This document shows, piece after piece, positions 18,123 through 26,679 of a stretch of DNA of 64,000 bases (positions are counted from its first letter, which is position 1; each line of letters begins with the position of its first letter). Below the pieces are notes generated by a model. It saw only the letters and a list, made by a program, of their open reading frames with translations, was not told the origin of the DNA and ran no database searches. The translations under genes were made by a program, and so were the position numbers. The stretch lies in assembly GCA_016841825.1 (NCBI GenBank), contig JAENYK010000011.1:124001-188000 (forward strand), read 5' to 3'. Source of the DNA: Halothermothrix sp. (GTDB taxonomy: Bacteria > Bacillota > Halanaerobiia > DY22613).

Positions 18123-20065
18123 AACAAGTTCACTTGCCCATGTAAATAATTAATCAAAGTAATCACAAAACTATTCATAAAAATCCAACTTAATAGATAG
18201 AGAAAGTTCCGCCCATAGCCAACTTCTTTCCAGTTTAAAAATGAAAAACCAGCTACATAACATAAGAAAATATAGGTCAAAGTTCGATGAATGAGATCTA
18301 TTGAGATAGATGGAAATATTCGCAAATAATCAAAATTCAAAAATTCAAATAAGAGCAATAGCAAAAAACCACAATACCAATGAATCTGTTTATCTGGTAA
18401 CCGCCCTGTACTAAATAACCAGACAATCACCATCAAACCTGCAGCTATCGGGAAAATATTAAAAAAGAGCATCGAAATTATCTGATCCACCTGGCTTACC
18501 ATAAAGTCGACAATGGATTTGAATACCCTGGTAATCAGTCCAATATTCGCTGGTGATTCTAAACCAAACTCCTCTTGAGTTGATTTTAAATATAACTGAT
18601 ATTGGTCATCTTTGAATACCCGCCATATCACATAACGTTCTCCTCTGGCAAACAATAATTTAGAATCAAACTTATCAATTGGATCCCGGGTTATCCGATA
18701 CACAGGCGTCTGAGCTTGAAAATCTGAATCTAACTTAAGAAAGAATAATTCGTAGTTAACCCCTGCTTTTCTCACAGCTCTTGTTGACCAGACAAGGTTG
18801 ATATTGTTGTATTCATCAACTACACCACTTACATCTAGAGAAAGACCAGATCCCAACTTGACTTTATCTTTTAACAAATCCCCATTCTCATCACATAACA
18901 GGTAAGCTGCATTAGAAGTCCAACTCCTGGTACCAAAGAACTCTGTAAATAGCAGCATGTATGTATCCTGGTTTTTCAAAACCTGAAGCCCAATCTTAGA
19001 TCTTTCGGCAGAGGATTTAAAAAAGTTGGTCTTATGAAGAATGATCTTACCATCCGGTGCAACTTTAGTTAAATTATACTGAGCATTACGGGAGATTATC
19101 TTAGTCCAGAAAATCAAGTAATTGCCTTCATCATCAATTTCAAATCCATAGTGGTCATTATTGGTTAAGTTTTCATCAGCTATTAAATCAAATTCAAACT
19201 CCTTTTTTAACCCTGTAGGCGTAAGGGTAAACATAATAAATCCACTCTGAGTTCCATCAGAAGTCACTCTATCCCGCAAAACTAGCAGATTATCATCTTC
19301 CATATCTGCCATTTTTGTCACAACCTTACTCATGGAGAGTCCAGTCTCTTTAATTATCTCTGAATGAAAAGTTATCAGTTCACCATCACGATAATCATAA
19401 CTATGATAGATCAGATAACCCTGTTGATCTTGAAAACTGTTCCAAAAGATATGTACCTGATTATTTATATACCGTAAAACAGGATATGTGCTATAAAGTT
19501 CTGGATTGCTAATCTGTTGTTTATATACTAATACTTTCCCATCCCGGTCTACTATTGTCAAAAAAATCCCCAGAGCGATCCCTTTACCGTCCCGTCCAGA
19601 GCTGACAAACCAGATTCGCCCTTCACTATCAATCAGATAATTATAATCAGGAACTGAAAAAGAATCAGACACCTTAATCTCCGGAGACCAGATATTTAAT
19701 AGATACCGGTTATTTTCTAAATTAGTCTCTTCTACGCCTTCAGGAGTATCAATCATCACATATTCTAACCTCTTAGGAGTATTCAGATTAACTCTCTTAC
19801 TGGTCGCTTTGAGGTCATAACTCAAAACTTCTTTACTTCCATCCTGATATATCAATTCTAACGACGTATTTTTGTCCAGTGATTTAGAAGACTTTAACAT
19901 AATCTGATATTGATAAATTCCATCTTTCAATGAACTCTTCACTTTATTAATCCTGAGATCAAAACCAATCTTTTGAAAAGATTGGTAGACAATCATCCCA
20001 TTGGCAATCAGTAATAATAAAATAAAAACCAGGGCAATCTTATACTTTAAAATAAATCGCTTCAT
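18116..20065 (-). CDS. Exported beta-propeller-like protein with C-terminal membrane domain
   Basis: 649 residues. An N-terminal hydrophobic helix (about 10-26) acts as signal anchor; about 470 residues of repeated beta-rich blades follow (D-S-E-G-R-I-W-F-V, V-L-R-Y-I-N-N-Q-V-H-I-F-W, D-E-Y-N-N-I-N-L-V-W), then about five membrane helices from residue 510 on. It shares domain order and a conserved Q-I-H-W/N-I-H-W element between helices with the product of 2960-4609, so the two are paralogs. The start is an ATG behind AAGGGGG. The original C-terminus may have been changed by the IS605-type relic that overlaps its stop. Function unknown. Confidence 0.7.
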   Translation of the reverse strand: MKRFILKYKIALVFILLLLIANGMIVYQSFQKIGFDLRINKVKSSLKDGIYQYQIMLKSSKSLDKNTSLELIYQDGSKEVLSYDLKATSKRVNLNTPKRLEYVMIDTPEGVEETNLENNRYLLNIWSPEIKVSDSFSVPDYNYLIDSEGRIWFVSSGRDGKGIALGIFLTIVDRDGKVLVYKQQISNPELYSTYPVLRYINNQVHIFWNSFQDQQGYLIYHSYDYRDGELITFHSEIIKETGLSMSKVVTKMADMEDDNLLVLRDRVTSDGTQSGFIMFTLTPTGLKKEFEFDLIADENLTNNDHYGFEIDDEGNYLIFWTKIISRNAQYNLTKVAPDGKIILHKTNFFKSSAERSKIGLQVLKNQDTYMLLFTEFFGTRSWTSNAAYLLCDENGDLLKDKVKLGSGLSLDVSGVVDEYNNINLVWSTRAVRKAGVNYELFFLKLDSDFQAQTPVYRITRDPIDKFDSKLLFARGERYVIWRVFKDDQYQLYLKSTQEEFGLESPANIGLITRVFKSIVDFMVSQVDQIISMLFFNIFPIAAGLMVIVWLFSTGRLPDKQIHWYCGFLLLLLFEFLNFDYLRIFPSISIDLIHRTLTYIFLCYVAGFSFLNWKEVGYGRNFLYLLSWIFMNSFVITLINYLHGQVNLFS

Positions 20066-20240
20066 AATATCCCCCTTTTAGGTTAATCACGATCTTATAT
20101 GAATATAAATCATCCCTTACTACTAGCAGTTTGCTATAATATGTTTTCTTCATATACGTGATTTATCCTGCACAACATATTATATTCACTTACCTTAATT
20201 TGAAGTTTGAGTAAACCAATCTTCTAAAACTCTTTCTTTT

Positions 20241-20327
20241 TCAGGGCGGTGGGGTATCCCGCTTTAGTAGTTCCTGTACCTTATCAAAGGATTTCCAATC
20301 AATAATCGGCTCATGAGTATTCGTCAT
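20241..20327 (-). pseudogene. Fragment of a large serine recombinase
   Basis: Minus-strand translation gives M-T-N-T-H-E-P-I-I-D-W-K-S-F-D-K-V-Q-E-L-L-K-R-D, which matches the recombinase domain of large serine integrases/resolvases (usually H-E-P-I-I-x-x-x-x-F-x-x-V-Q). The frame stops after 28 codons. A second frame downstream continues with P-E-K-E-R-V-L-E-D-W-F-T-Q-T-S-N and a stop. The rest of 20066-20403 shows no gene. The scrap borders the block of apparently imported genes that follows. Confidence 0.6.
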
Positions 20328-20403
20328 GCAGGCAATTTATGTCCCAGTAAATATGTTTATTCTACTGCTGCAACAACGGTTTTGCATTTAGCAAATATTT
20401 TAA

Positions 20404-21249
20404 TTAGTTCACTTGTGCAGTAACTATGTTCATGATGGATTTTACTTCCCCAAATCTATTACCGTTAACCATTGTTAAGTAACGATTATTCATTGCTTCA
20501 GAATCTACTTTTTCAATCACAGAATATCCCCAGCTGTGCAAGTATTTATCGCACTCTTGAGCATTAAGGCCAAATGTAATGTTCTCATCTTTTAGACCGG
20601 TATCTATAAGTGTAGTGGCGTTGTCTCTATGCTGATAATCAAAGCTAAGAATACTTTTAGTTAAGGAATGCTGTCTCAATAAACTTAACATAGAATCCAC
20701 CGATTCCGGGGTCAAATAGAAAGTTACTCCTTCCCATATGTATAAGGTTTGCAACGAGCTTTGATATCCTGCATCGTAGAGCCCCTGGAACCATTCATCT
20801 TGTTCAAAATCTGCGGTTACATATAGGACATTCGGATGGATTTCTAATGCATTATCTTGAAGAATTTGGCGTTTCAACTTCTGCGTAGCCGATGTATCTA
20901 CTTCATAAATTTTAGAATTTTTAATCTGATTGGCATATCGGTATGACCTGCTATCGTAACCGGCTCCTAATAAAACGATCTGAGGAATTTGCTGATATAA
21001 ATACTGTAAAAATAATTCATCAAAGTATTTTGTACGCGCAATCACATATTCATATAAACCCTCGGGAATTGCTTTTTTAATGACGGGTCTGTAGTCAGTT
21101 GTTTTCAAAGGGATTCTTTTATCCTCTGGTAAAAACAGTTCCGCTAAATAATCGTTCCCATGAATTAGGGAATCGTCTTCGTAACACGCCAGCGCACGAA
21201 GGGAAGCAATCAGCATTGCTGTTTGCGAGACATTTTTCTTGTTATCCAT
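20404..21249 (-). CDS. Class I SAM-dependent methyltransferase, leucine carboxyl methyltransferase/PPM-like family
   Basis: 281 residues from the ATG at 21249. A GTG nine bases further upstream is too close to the AAAGGAG site to be used. The SAM-binding loop is I-V-L-L-G-A-G-Y-D-S-R-S-Y-R, followed by an acidic strand end Y-E-V-D, and L-Y-I-W-E-G-V-T-F-Y-L-T occurs in the core. These are hallmarks of the LCM family (TIGR00027-like), whose bacterial members methylate small molecules or unknown targets, including in polyketide-type pathways. It lies downstream of a TetR/ABC exporter set in the same direction, with about 430 bases of decayed sequence between. Confidence 0.85.
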   Translation of the reverse strand: MDNKKNVSQTAMLIASLRALACYEDDSLIHGNDYLAELFLPEDKRIPLKTTDYRPVIKKAIPEGLYEYVIARTKYFDELFLQYLYQQIPQIVLLGAGYDSRSYRYANQIKNSKIYEVDTSATQKLKRQILQDNALEIHPNVLYVTADFEQDEWFQGLYDAGYQSSLQTLYIWEGVTFYLTPESVDSMLSLLRQHSLTKSILSFDYQHRDNATTLIDTGLKDENITFGLNAQECDKYLHSWGYSVIEKVDSEAMNNRYLTMVNGNRFGEVKSIMNIVTAQVN

Positions 21250-21650
21250 TGTAAACACTCTCCTTTATTATCTGCTCAATCCGACTTTTAACTAAACTCT
21301 GCCCGACTGGCATCCACCAATCTTTTTCAATATCTGCATATACAACTGCATGGCTCAGATGGAAGATATCTTTCTTTTCATCCTGCTCACCACTATCGTT
21401 TGCCATCATTCCGCAAAAAAATTTAAGTTTTTGACCATATATCCCATCACAGATTGTACATCGACAAAGCCGTATTTTGCTGGTAAACTCGGAACAAGAT
21501 AATACTTATGCAAAAAGCAAAGGTTACGATTTGAGCTCATAGCCTCTGCTGAAAGGATTGCACTTTCTAGAAAACTTATCACGGCATTGGCCTATTTAGG
21601 CTTTGACATCAGTTTCTAATAAATCAGAAAAAACGGGACTAGGTATCCAT
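21243..21650 (-). other. Degenerate coding sequence upstream of the methyltransferase
   Basis: No intact gene is visible between 21250 and 21678. Two minus-strand frames look like decayed protein: one reads L-P-A-K-Y-G-F-V-D-V-Q-S-V-M-G-Y-M-V-K-N-L-N-F-F-A-E, and another, from an ATG near 21410, reads M-A-N-D-S-G-E-Q-D-E-K-K-D-I-F-H and ends V-K-S-R-I-E-Q-I-I-K-E just at the methyltransferase start. They may be parts of one gene split by a frameshift. I do not recognise the family. Confidence 0.35.
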
Positions 21651-21678
21651 TTTTTCACTATCGTTTTGCGGATATCAC

Positions 21679-22311
21679 TTACTTTACCGCCGTTCCATCC
21701 CGCAATACAGTTATCAGTTCATCTATCTTGTCCAAAACTTCATAGTCCTGCATATCGGGCATAATGACTCTATCAATCCGTTCAAGTAAGATTCCAAAGA
21801 CCTCAGCCATCATTTGCACAGAAATATCACTTCGGATTTGTCCTTTTAGCTGTGCATTCTCGACCATACGGAGCAAAACATTTTCGGTGACACCGCCAAA
21901 AACGCCAACTACGGTTTCCCGAAAGCTCATTTCCTCAGTCAGAAATCGACGATAGAGAGCGTTGTATCTCGGCTCTCTCCGTGCAAAAAGGATTCCCAAC
22001 ATAGCTTTCTGCTTTATGGATGCAAAAAAATCATCTTCTGTATTCGTGTCATCGTATTGTGCAAACAGCTCCAGTTTTTCCACACTAAGCCGTTGGAACA
22101 AAGACAGATATAAATCCAGTTTGTCATAAAAACGGTAGTAAAAGCTTCCCTTGTTCATTCCCGCCGCCTTAATAATATTATTTAAAGAAGCTTCACCAAA
22201 GGAGTGTGTGGAAAAAACGTCCAACGCGGCTTCGCAAAGTTCCGTATTGCCGTTAAGAGGATTTTCAGCACCCTCCTGCTGCCATTTCATCTTCCCATTC
22301 TTGTCCGACAT
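21679..22311 (-). CDS. TetR-family repressor of the adjacent ABC exporter (inferred)
   Basis: 210 residues. The N-terminal helix-turn-helix spans roughly residues 25-70, with the typical A-S-L-N-N-I-I-K-A-A-G-M-N-K-G-S-F-Y-Y-R-F segment. The C-terminal helical ligand domain is unassigned. The gene starts at an ATG behind GGAGG and is the last of a four-gene minus-strand set whose promoter carries two TetR-type palindromes. Autoregulated repression of the exporter, relieved by a ligand that is exported, is the simplest reading; the ligand is unknown. Confidence 0.9.
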   Translation of the reverse strand: MSDKNGKMKWQQEGAENPLNGNTELCEAALDVFSTHSFGEASLNNIIKAAGMNKGSFYYRFYDKLDLYLSLFQRLSVEKLELFAQYDDTNTEDDFFASIKQKAMLGILFARREPRYNALYRRFLTEEMSFRETVVGVFGGVTENVLLRMVENAQLKGQIRSDISVQMMAEVFGILLERIDRVIMPDMQDYEVLDKIDELITVLRDGTAVK

Positions 22312-22454
22312 TGATCTTCATCCTCCATCTTTTTTTCGTGCCACTCTTTTTTCTCTTTCTGTTTTTTCATCCACGCACCACCAACCTTAACCTTTAAGAT
22401 AAAACCTGCAAAAGCAAAAGCAACAATAATTATAACTCACCAATACCATGCCAT
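22287..22454 (-). pseudogene. Small membrane protein ORF interrupted by TGA
   Basis: A good start site (GGAGGTAATTTT then ATG at 22454) opens M-A-W-Y-W, then hits TGA. The same frame continues as a hydrophobic helix V-I-I-I-V-A-F-A-F-A-G-F-I-L and a charged tail rich in K, E, H and Q. Read through, it would be a single-helix protein of about 50 residues with the common layout of small membrane proteins tied to ABC operons. The TGA could be a mutated TGG. It overlaps the tetR start. Confidence 0.5.
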
Positions 22455-22458
22455 AAAA

Positions 22459-23448
22459 TTACCTCCAAGCTTTCATTTTTACTTTTTTCGTAAAAACAAT
22501 CATCACAGGAATGAACCATGCAAATCCCGTCACAAGAATCATAAGGAACTGAAACGTCGGCTCTCTGCTAGAAATTACCGTATCAATCGCTGCATATTGC
22601 CAGTACATGGGGAATGCATAGTATAGAAAAAGCCACTTTTCCGAGATAAAAACAGAGGATATCCCGACAACCAAAAATAAAGGCATCACAATTTTTAGGA
22701 CACCAACCGCGGCAATTTGATTGCCCGCAAAACCAATAATCAAAAAGATGATCATACCGCTGACAAAAACACTGCACAGAGCCAGCAAAAGGAATTGCGG
22801 CAGCGCGTCCACTCGACCCATAATCAACGCACAGGCAGACACCCCAATAATACCAAACAGCAGGGACAGGATTATTTTTGAGACAGCATAACTGCCAAGC
22901 GTCATAGGGCTGACCGAAACCGCATGGATAACACCGCTTTCCCGTTCATTTACACCGCTAAGTCCCAATGAAGAACCGCCGATAAACAGAGCAAGCAGAA
23001 AGATGCAGGCCATTGAAATAGTATAAGCTAAAGAATTTTGACCTTCAACCGTTTCAGTCGTATATTGGATAGACTCAGTACCCAGAGCAGCACTTACAAG
23101 ATTTTGCCTCGATTCGGCAAAACCCTGTGCCTCATTTCCTTCTACGAGCAGACTCACAGTGCCGTCCTGCATGGTAACTCCAGCAATGCTGTCCGCTCCG
23201 CTTACTCTTTCTTTTAAACTCTCCAGATTATCGACAAATTCAATATCAGCTACGGATTCCAGTTTAGCAACCAAATCCTGCGGCAGACTTTTATCCACTG
23301 CCAGAGCGATGTCAGATTCCTGCACACTGCTAAATATAAAAATAAAGATCAGAGCAAGCACCGCCGGAGAAATGGTCAAATAAATTGTGATGCCGTCTCG
23401 GAAAATAAGTTTAAATTCCCGCACAATCGTCATAATAATACTTTTCAT
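22459..23448 (-). CDS. ABC-2 type exporter permease
   Basis: 329 residues in the ABC-2 permease layout: an N-terminal helix (about 20-42), a large extracellular domain (about 45-150), then five helices clustered at the C-terminus, with the G-V-N-E-R-E-S-G motif at the start of the helical block (compare the N-E-R-E-x-G/E-K-E-x-G loop of this family). It pairs with the related permease encoded next to it. Codon use and base composition are visibly more GC-rich than the flanking housekeeping genes. Confidence 0.88.
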   Translation of the reverse strand: MKSIIMTIVREFKLIFRDGITIYLTISPAVLALIFIFIFSSVQESDIALAVDKSLPQDLVAKLESVADIEFVDNLESLKERVSGADSIAGVTMQDGTVSLLVEGNEAQGFAESRQNLVSAALGTESIQYTTETVEGQNSLAYTISMACIFLLALFIGGSSLGLSGVNERESGVIHAVSVSPMTLGSYAVSKIILSLLFGIIGVSACALIMGRVDALPQFLLLALCSVFVSGMIIFLIIGFAGNQIAAVGVLKIVMPLFLVVGISSVFISEKWLFLYYAFPMYWQYAAIDTVISSREPTFQFLMILVTGFAWFIPVMIVFTKKVKMKAWR

Positions 23449-23454
23449 TTCTTA

Positions 23455-24423
23455 TCACCTTCCTTCCGCCAAAAGGTATCTCCCGACTACAAAGCGGCTG
23501 ACCAAATATGCACCAATACACCAACCAGCCACAGTGAAAACGACAGGTATTAGGCTTCGCCCCATTCCAAAAAGAATGTTTTCATAAGCAAAGATCATAG
23601 AATAGGAGGGTATCACTCTGAGCCATAACGGAGAAAACGACGGTTCCGAATAAGCGACAACCGGAAGCATGTTGATGGATAGCAGGAGGGCCATGGAAAA
23701 GAACCAGCTGCTCATATCTTTGAAAAAAGTTGTAAACGCAAGCCCTATGAGAGAAAATATCGCTGCGCCAAAAAAACTGAGCAAGGCAAAACTAAGAACA
23801 GGAAAATTAAACCCAATACAGAAAAGGGCCATTAAAAAAGAATACAGAACAGCAATGATTGAAAAAAGCCCCGTTTTTGAAATGAGATACTTGTCAACGC
23901 CTATAGGAGCTATGCGCATTGCCCGAATCGTCCCTTCTTCCTTTTCCGAGAGCAGCAAGACCCCACCAAGAATAAACCCGATAATGAGTGCCTCAAAGCA
24001 AATAAAAACAGGCGTCATACGCTTGTTAAAGGGAATTGTTTTATTGCTTTCGTTCAATCTTTCTATATTTATATCAATATTGGAAGAACGATAAAGCATA
24101 GTTATAATTGCATGGACAGTTTTTTCGGACAGTCCCGGATTCAGAACCGTAATACTGCCGTCATCATTTCCCAACAGACCGATTGTTCCATTCTCTTTGA
24201 CTTTCTGTCGTAGTTCCTCTTCGCTGCTTACAGAGATAGCTTGGTCGGCATAGTGGTCTGTTTGATATATCAAGATGTGGTAATCCTCTTCTGAAATATT
24301 TTTGGGAAGCGCCAAATTAATGAGAACGATAATGAGCACCAAGGTTGCGGTAATCACCCAAAAAAGAGCATTTGTCATAAGACGTTTAAAATCCTGAATA
24401 CCCAGCGCGAGAATGCCGCTCAT
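23455..24423 (-). CDS. ABC-2 type exporter permease
   Basis: 322 residues. It has an N-terminal helix (about 15-36), an external domain and a C-terminal helical block opening with L-S-E-K-E-E-G-T-I-R-A-M, the E-K-E-x-G-T signature of ABC-2 permeases. The start codon overlaps the ATPase stop (ATGA at 24420-24423), showing translational coupling. Together with the permease at 22459-23448 and the ATPase at 24420-25268 it should form an exporter for a drug, peptide or lipid; the substrate is not determinable. Confidence 0.9.
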   Translation of the reverse strand: MSGILALGIQDFKRLMTNALFWVITATLVLIIVLINLALPKNISEEDYHILIYQTDHYADQAISVSSEEELRQKVKENGTIGLLGNDDGSITVLNPGLSEKTVHAIITMLYRSSNIDINIERLNESNKTIPFNKRMTPVFICFEALIIGFILGGVLLLSEKEEGTIRAMRIAPIGVDKYLISKTGLFSIIAVLYSFLMALFCIGFNFPVLSFALLSFFGAAIFSLIGLAFTTFFKDMSSWFFSMALLLSINMLPVVAYSEPSFSPLWLRVIPSYSMIFAYENILFGMGRSLIPVVFTVAGWCIGAYLVSRFVVGRYLLAEGR

Positions 24424-25268
24424 GATTTCAACTCCTTCCCGGTAACACGCAGAAATATTTCTTCCAGTGTGGCTTCTTGGGAGTGAATTTTGATTGGATT
24501 TACGTCTACGAGGAATTCAGCAAGTGCCTTACGGTCACTCATGTCAAAAGACTTGGAGCACTCATTTCCCGCCTCGTCATATGTCACGGTTACAAGCCGC
24601 TTTCCATATTCAAGTTTCAGTACTTCTGGTGAATCCATTGCGGCAATCTTACCACCATACAAAAAGGCCACGGTATCGCAAAGTGAATCGGCAAGCTCCA
24701 TGTTGTGCGTTGTCAAAAACACAGCCGCTCCACCGTCCCGTTGTTCTCTGATCAGTTCCCGGACACTTGCCGCTGTGGATGGATCAAGCCCACTTGTGGG
24801 TTCGTCAAGGAACAAATATTTTGGCTTGTTAATCAGCGCCCTTGCAAGTGTAAGCCGTTGCCGCATTCCTTTGGAATACTCTGAAGCTTTTTTATGTGCT
24901 GATTCTCTCAGGCCTACTCTGTCCAACAATTTCATTGGGTCGTGCGTGGGAACAGAAAAAAGTGCGGCAAAATATTTGAGGTTTTCATATCCCGTCAGTT
25001 TCGCATAAACGTTAGGTTGTTCAAACGATACGCCAATTTGATTAAAAAACTTGGTCTTCAAAGCTTTGACGGATTGACCATTATAGAGGATCTCACCCCG
25101 CTGCAATGGAATAAGCCCTGTCATAATGTTCTGTACAGTGGATTTCCCCGCACCGGAGGGTCCGAGAAAACCGAAAATTTTTCCACCCTCAATGGAAAAG
25201 GAAATATCGGATACAGCATAATATCCCTTTCCTTCATAGTCGTGGTATACGCTATTAACAGTAATCAT
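24420..25268 (-). CDS. ABC exporter ATPase
   Basis: 282 residues with Walker A G-P-S-G-A-G-K-S-T, Q-loop near S-F-E-Q-P, signature Y-S-K-G-M-R-Q-R (a variant of LSGGQ usual in ABC-2 exporters), Walker B Y-L-F-L-D-E-P and H-loop T-T-H-N-M-E. It is the first gene of the operon, 30 or so bases after the predicted transcription start, behind a perfect AGGAGG. It energises the two ABC-2 permeases downstream. Confidence 0.93.
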   Translation of the reverse strand: MITVNSVYHDYEGKGYYAVSDISFSIEGGKIFGFLGPSGAGKSTVQNIMTGLIPLQRGEILYNGQSVKALKTKFFNQIGVSFEQPNVYAKLTGYENLKYFAALFSVPTHDPMKLLDRVGLRESAHKKASEYSKGMRQRLTLARALINKPKYLFLDEPTSGLDPSTAASVRELIREQRDGGAAVFLTTHNMELADSLCDTVAFLYGGKIAAMDSPEVLKLEYGKRLVTVTYDEAGNECSKSFDMSDRKALAEFLVDVNPIKIHSQEATLEEIFLRVTGKELKS

Positions 25269-25283
25269 TATAAAACCTCCTTC

Positions 25284-25333
25284 TTGACCAACTGGTCTAA
25301 TGATAGTATAGCACGATTAGACCGACTGGTCAA
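25284..25333 (-). promoter_or_regulatory. Promoter flanked by two TetR-type operators
   Basis: On the minus strand TTGACC (25328-25333), a 17-base spacer and TATACT (25305-25310) form a strong promoter. Two palindromes of the form TTGACCNNNTGGTCTAA overlap it: 25317-25333 covers the -35 region and 25284-25300 covers the start point. Each half contains GACC...GGTC. This is exactly where a repressor would block transcription of the ATPase-permease-permease-tetR set. Confidence 0.88.
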
Positions 25334-25602
25334 GAAAAAGTTAGAACCTTTGATATTCGTACTATAAGAGCCTTTTTGTTCAGATTTTCACACTTATGTA
25401 TAACTTCTTACAGTACCTAAAAAGTATGCATACACCCATGTGATTACTAAAGAAAAACGGCAAGCAGGGCAAGTATATTAACACTTACACATTTTCAAAA
25501 ATTTCCCTGTGGTCAACTCTTAAAAATTGCTTGTTGGAACAAATCGCCCGGCAGTTCTGTCATTCTAACTTTCTTTCTAAACAAAGGGAACTGTCTCAAA
25601 AT

Positions 25603-25666
25603 GATATGCTCCCCTCATAATAAACAGTTAAAATAATCTAACTGTTTATTATGAGGGGAGCATATC
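25603..25666. repeat. Perfect 28-bp inverted repeat, possible terminator or transposon-end relic
   Basis: Arms 25603-25630 and 25639-25666 are perfectly complementary around an 8-base loop. No clear T run follows on either strand. The outer flank GGAACTGTCTCAAAATGA resembles the G-T-C-T-C-A-A-A-A-T-G core of the hairpin at 57938-57992 and also transposon ends of the GAGACAG type. It separates the exporter block from the mgsA-coaE group; the interval 25369-25688 contains no gene. Confidence 0.6.
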
Positions 25667-25688
25667 ACAACCAGAGGTTTCACATTTT

Positions 25689-26078
25689 TTACTCTCCTTG
25701 ATTCTCAAAATACTCTTTTACTGCTTTTATCACAATCTCGCCTGTAGCTTCATTGGTAGCTAATGGAATATTATGAACATCACATAATCTTAGAAGTGCA
25801 GAGACATCAGGTTCGTGAGGTTGAGCAGTTAATGGGTCACGTAAAAAGATAACACCATCCAGCTGCTCAGTGGCTATCAGAGCACCAATCTGCTGATCAC
25901 CACCAATCGGACCAGACTGCATCCTGGTAACAGCTAATCCAACTCTTTCCATCAATAATCGTCCAGTCGTTCCAGTGGCATAAATCTGACATTTTGCCAG
26001 AACGTCTTCATGCCGTGCAGCAAACTCCATCATCTGTTCTTTTTTCTTATCATGAGCAATTAAGGCTAATCTGCGCAT
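25689..26078 (-). CDS. mgsA: Methylglyoxal synthase
   Basis: 129 residues from the ATG at 26078, chosen because GGAGGG lies 7 bases before it; an ATG five codons upstream lacks a site. It shows the family's I-A-H-D-K-K-K start, the phosphate-binding A-T-G-T-T-G-R, the [11 protein letters not shown] signature with a catalytic aspartate, and [14 protein letters not shown]. It converts dihydroxyacetone phosphate to methylglyoxal and phosphate in the cytoplasm, bypassing lower glycolysis when phosphate is short. Its start overlaps the 3' end of coaE by 13 bases. Confidence 0.96.
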   Translation of the reverse strand: MRRLALIAHDKKKEQMMEFAARHEDVLAKCQIYATGTTGRLLMERVGLAVTRMQSGPIGGDQQIGALIATEQLDGVIFLRDPLTAQPHEPDVSALLRLCDVHNIPLATNEATGEIVIKAVKEYFENQGE

Positions 26079-26665
26079 AGTAAATCCCTCCATAATTTGT
26101 CTAATTGTTTCTGTAATTGATTAATATCACCGGTGTTTAGAATAATTTTATCAGCATACTGTCGTTTCTCCTCAAGAGACATCTGAGAATTGAGTCTTAA
26201 AACCGCCTCTTTTTCCTGTAAATCATCCCTCAACTTCAGCCTTTTAAGCTGAAGCTCTCTGTCGACGTAAACTAACCAGACCTGATCAAACTGATCCATC
26301 ATCCCCACCTCAACCAACAGAGGAACTTCGACGAACACTGCTCTCGCTCCAGAGTTCTCTAAATAGTCAATTTGGGCTTCCATCTCCCGCAAGATCAGCG
26401 GGTGAGTAATCTTCTCTAATTTTTTGCGTTTGTCAGTGTTTTCAAAGATAATTCTACCCAGAGCTTTCCGATCAATCTCTCCATTTGAGAAAAGTATAAC
26501 CTGTCCAAAGGTAGCTAAAATCTCCCGATATCCGGGAGTACCTTTCGCCATAATCTCACGGCTAATTACATCCAGATCAATAACCGGTAAACCCATGTCT
26601 TTTAACAGTCTGGCGACTGTACTCTTCCCAGTGGCTATTCCACCGGTTAATCCAATCCGGTACAT
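26066..26665 (-). CDS. coaE: Dephospho-CoA kinase
   Basis: 199 residues, normal for CoaE. The P-loop is G-G-I-A-T-G-K-S-T; the D-L-D-V-I-S-R substrate segment and H-P-L-I motif follow. It phosphorylates dephospho-CoA, the last step of coenzyme A synthesis. The order polA, mutM, ytaF, coaE is conserved in many Firmicutes and recurs here with extra genes inserted. It starts at an ATG behind GGGGGTGAG. Confidence 0.96.
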   Translation of the reverse strand: MYRIGLTGGIATGKSTVARLLKDMGLPVIDLDVISREIMAKGTPGYREILATFGQVILFSNGEIDRKALGRIIFENTDKRKKLEKITHPLILREMEAQIDYLENSGARAVFVEVPLLVEVGMMDQFDQVWLVYVDRELQLKRLKLRDDLQEKEAVLRLNSQMSLEEKRQYADKIILNTGDINQLQKQLDKLWRDLLCAD

Positions 26666-26679
26666 TAGCTCACCCCCAC

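Noticed and set aside
17932-18123. 63-codon plus-strand frame
   Set aside because: It crosses a 13-bp perfect terminator and the antisense of a tnpB relic.
24490-25008. 172-codon plus-strand frame inside the exporter ATPase gene
   Set aside because: It is antisense to a gene with intact Walker and signature motifs and has an improbable, serine-rich composition.
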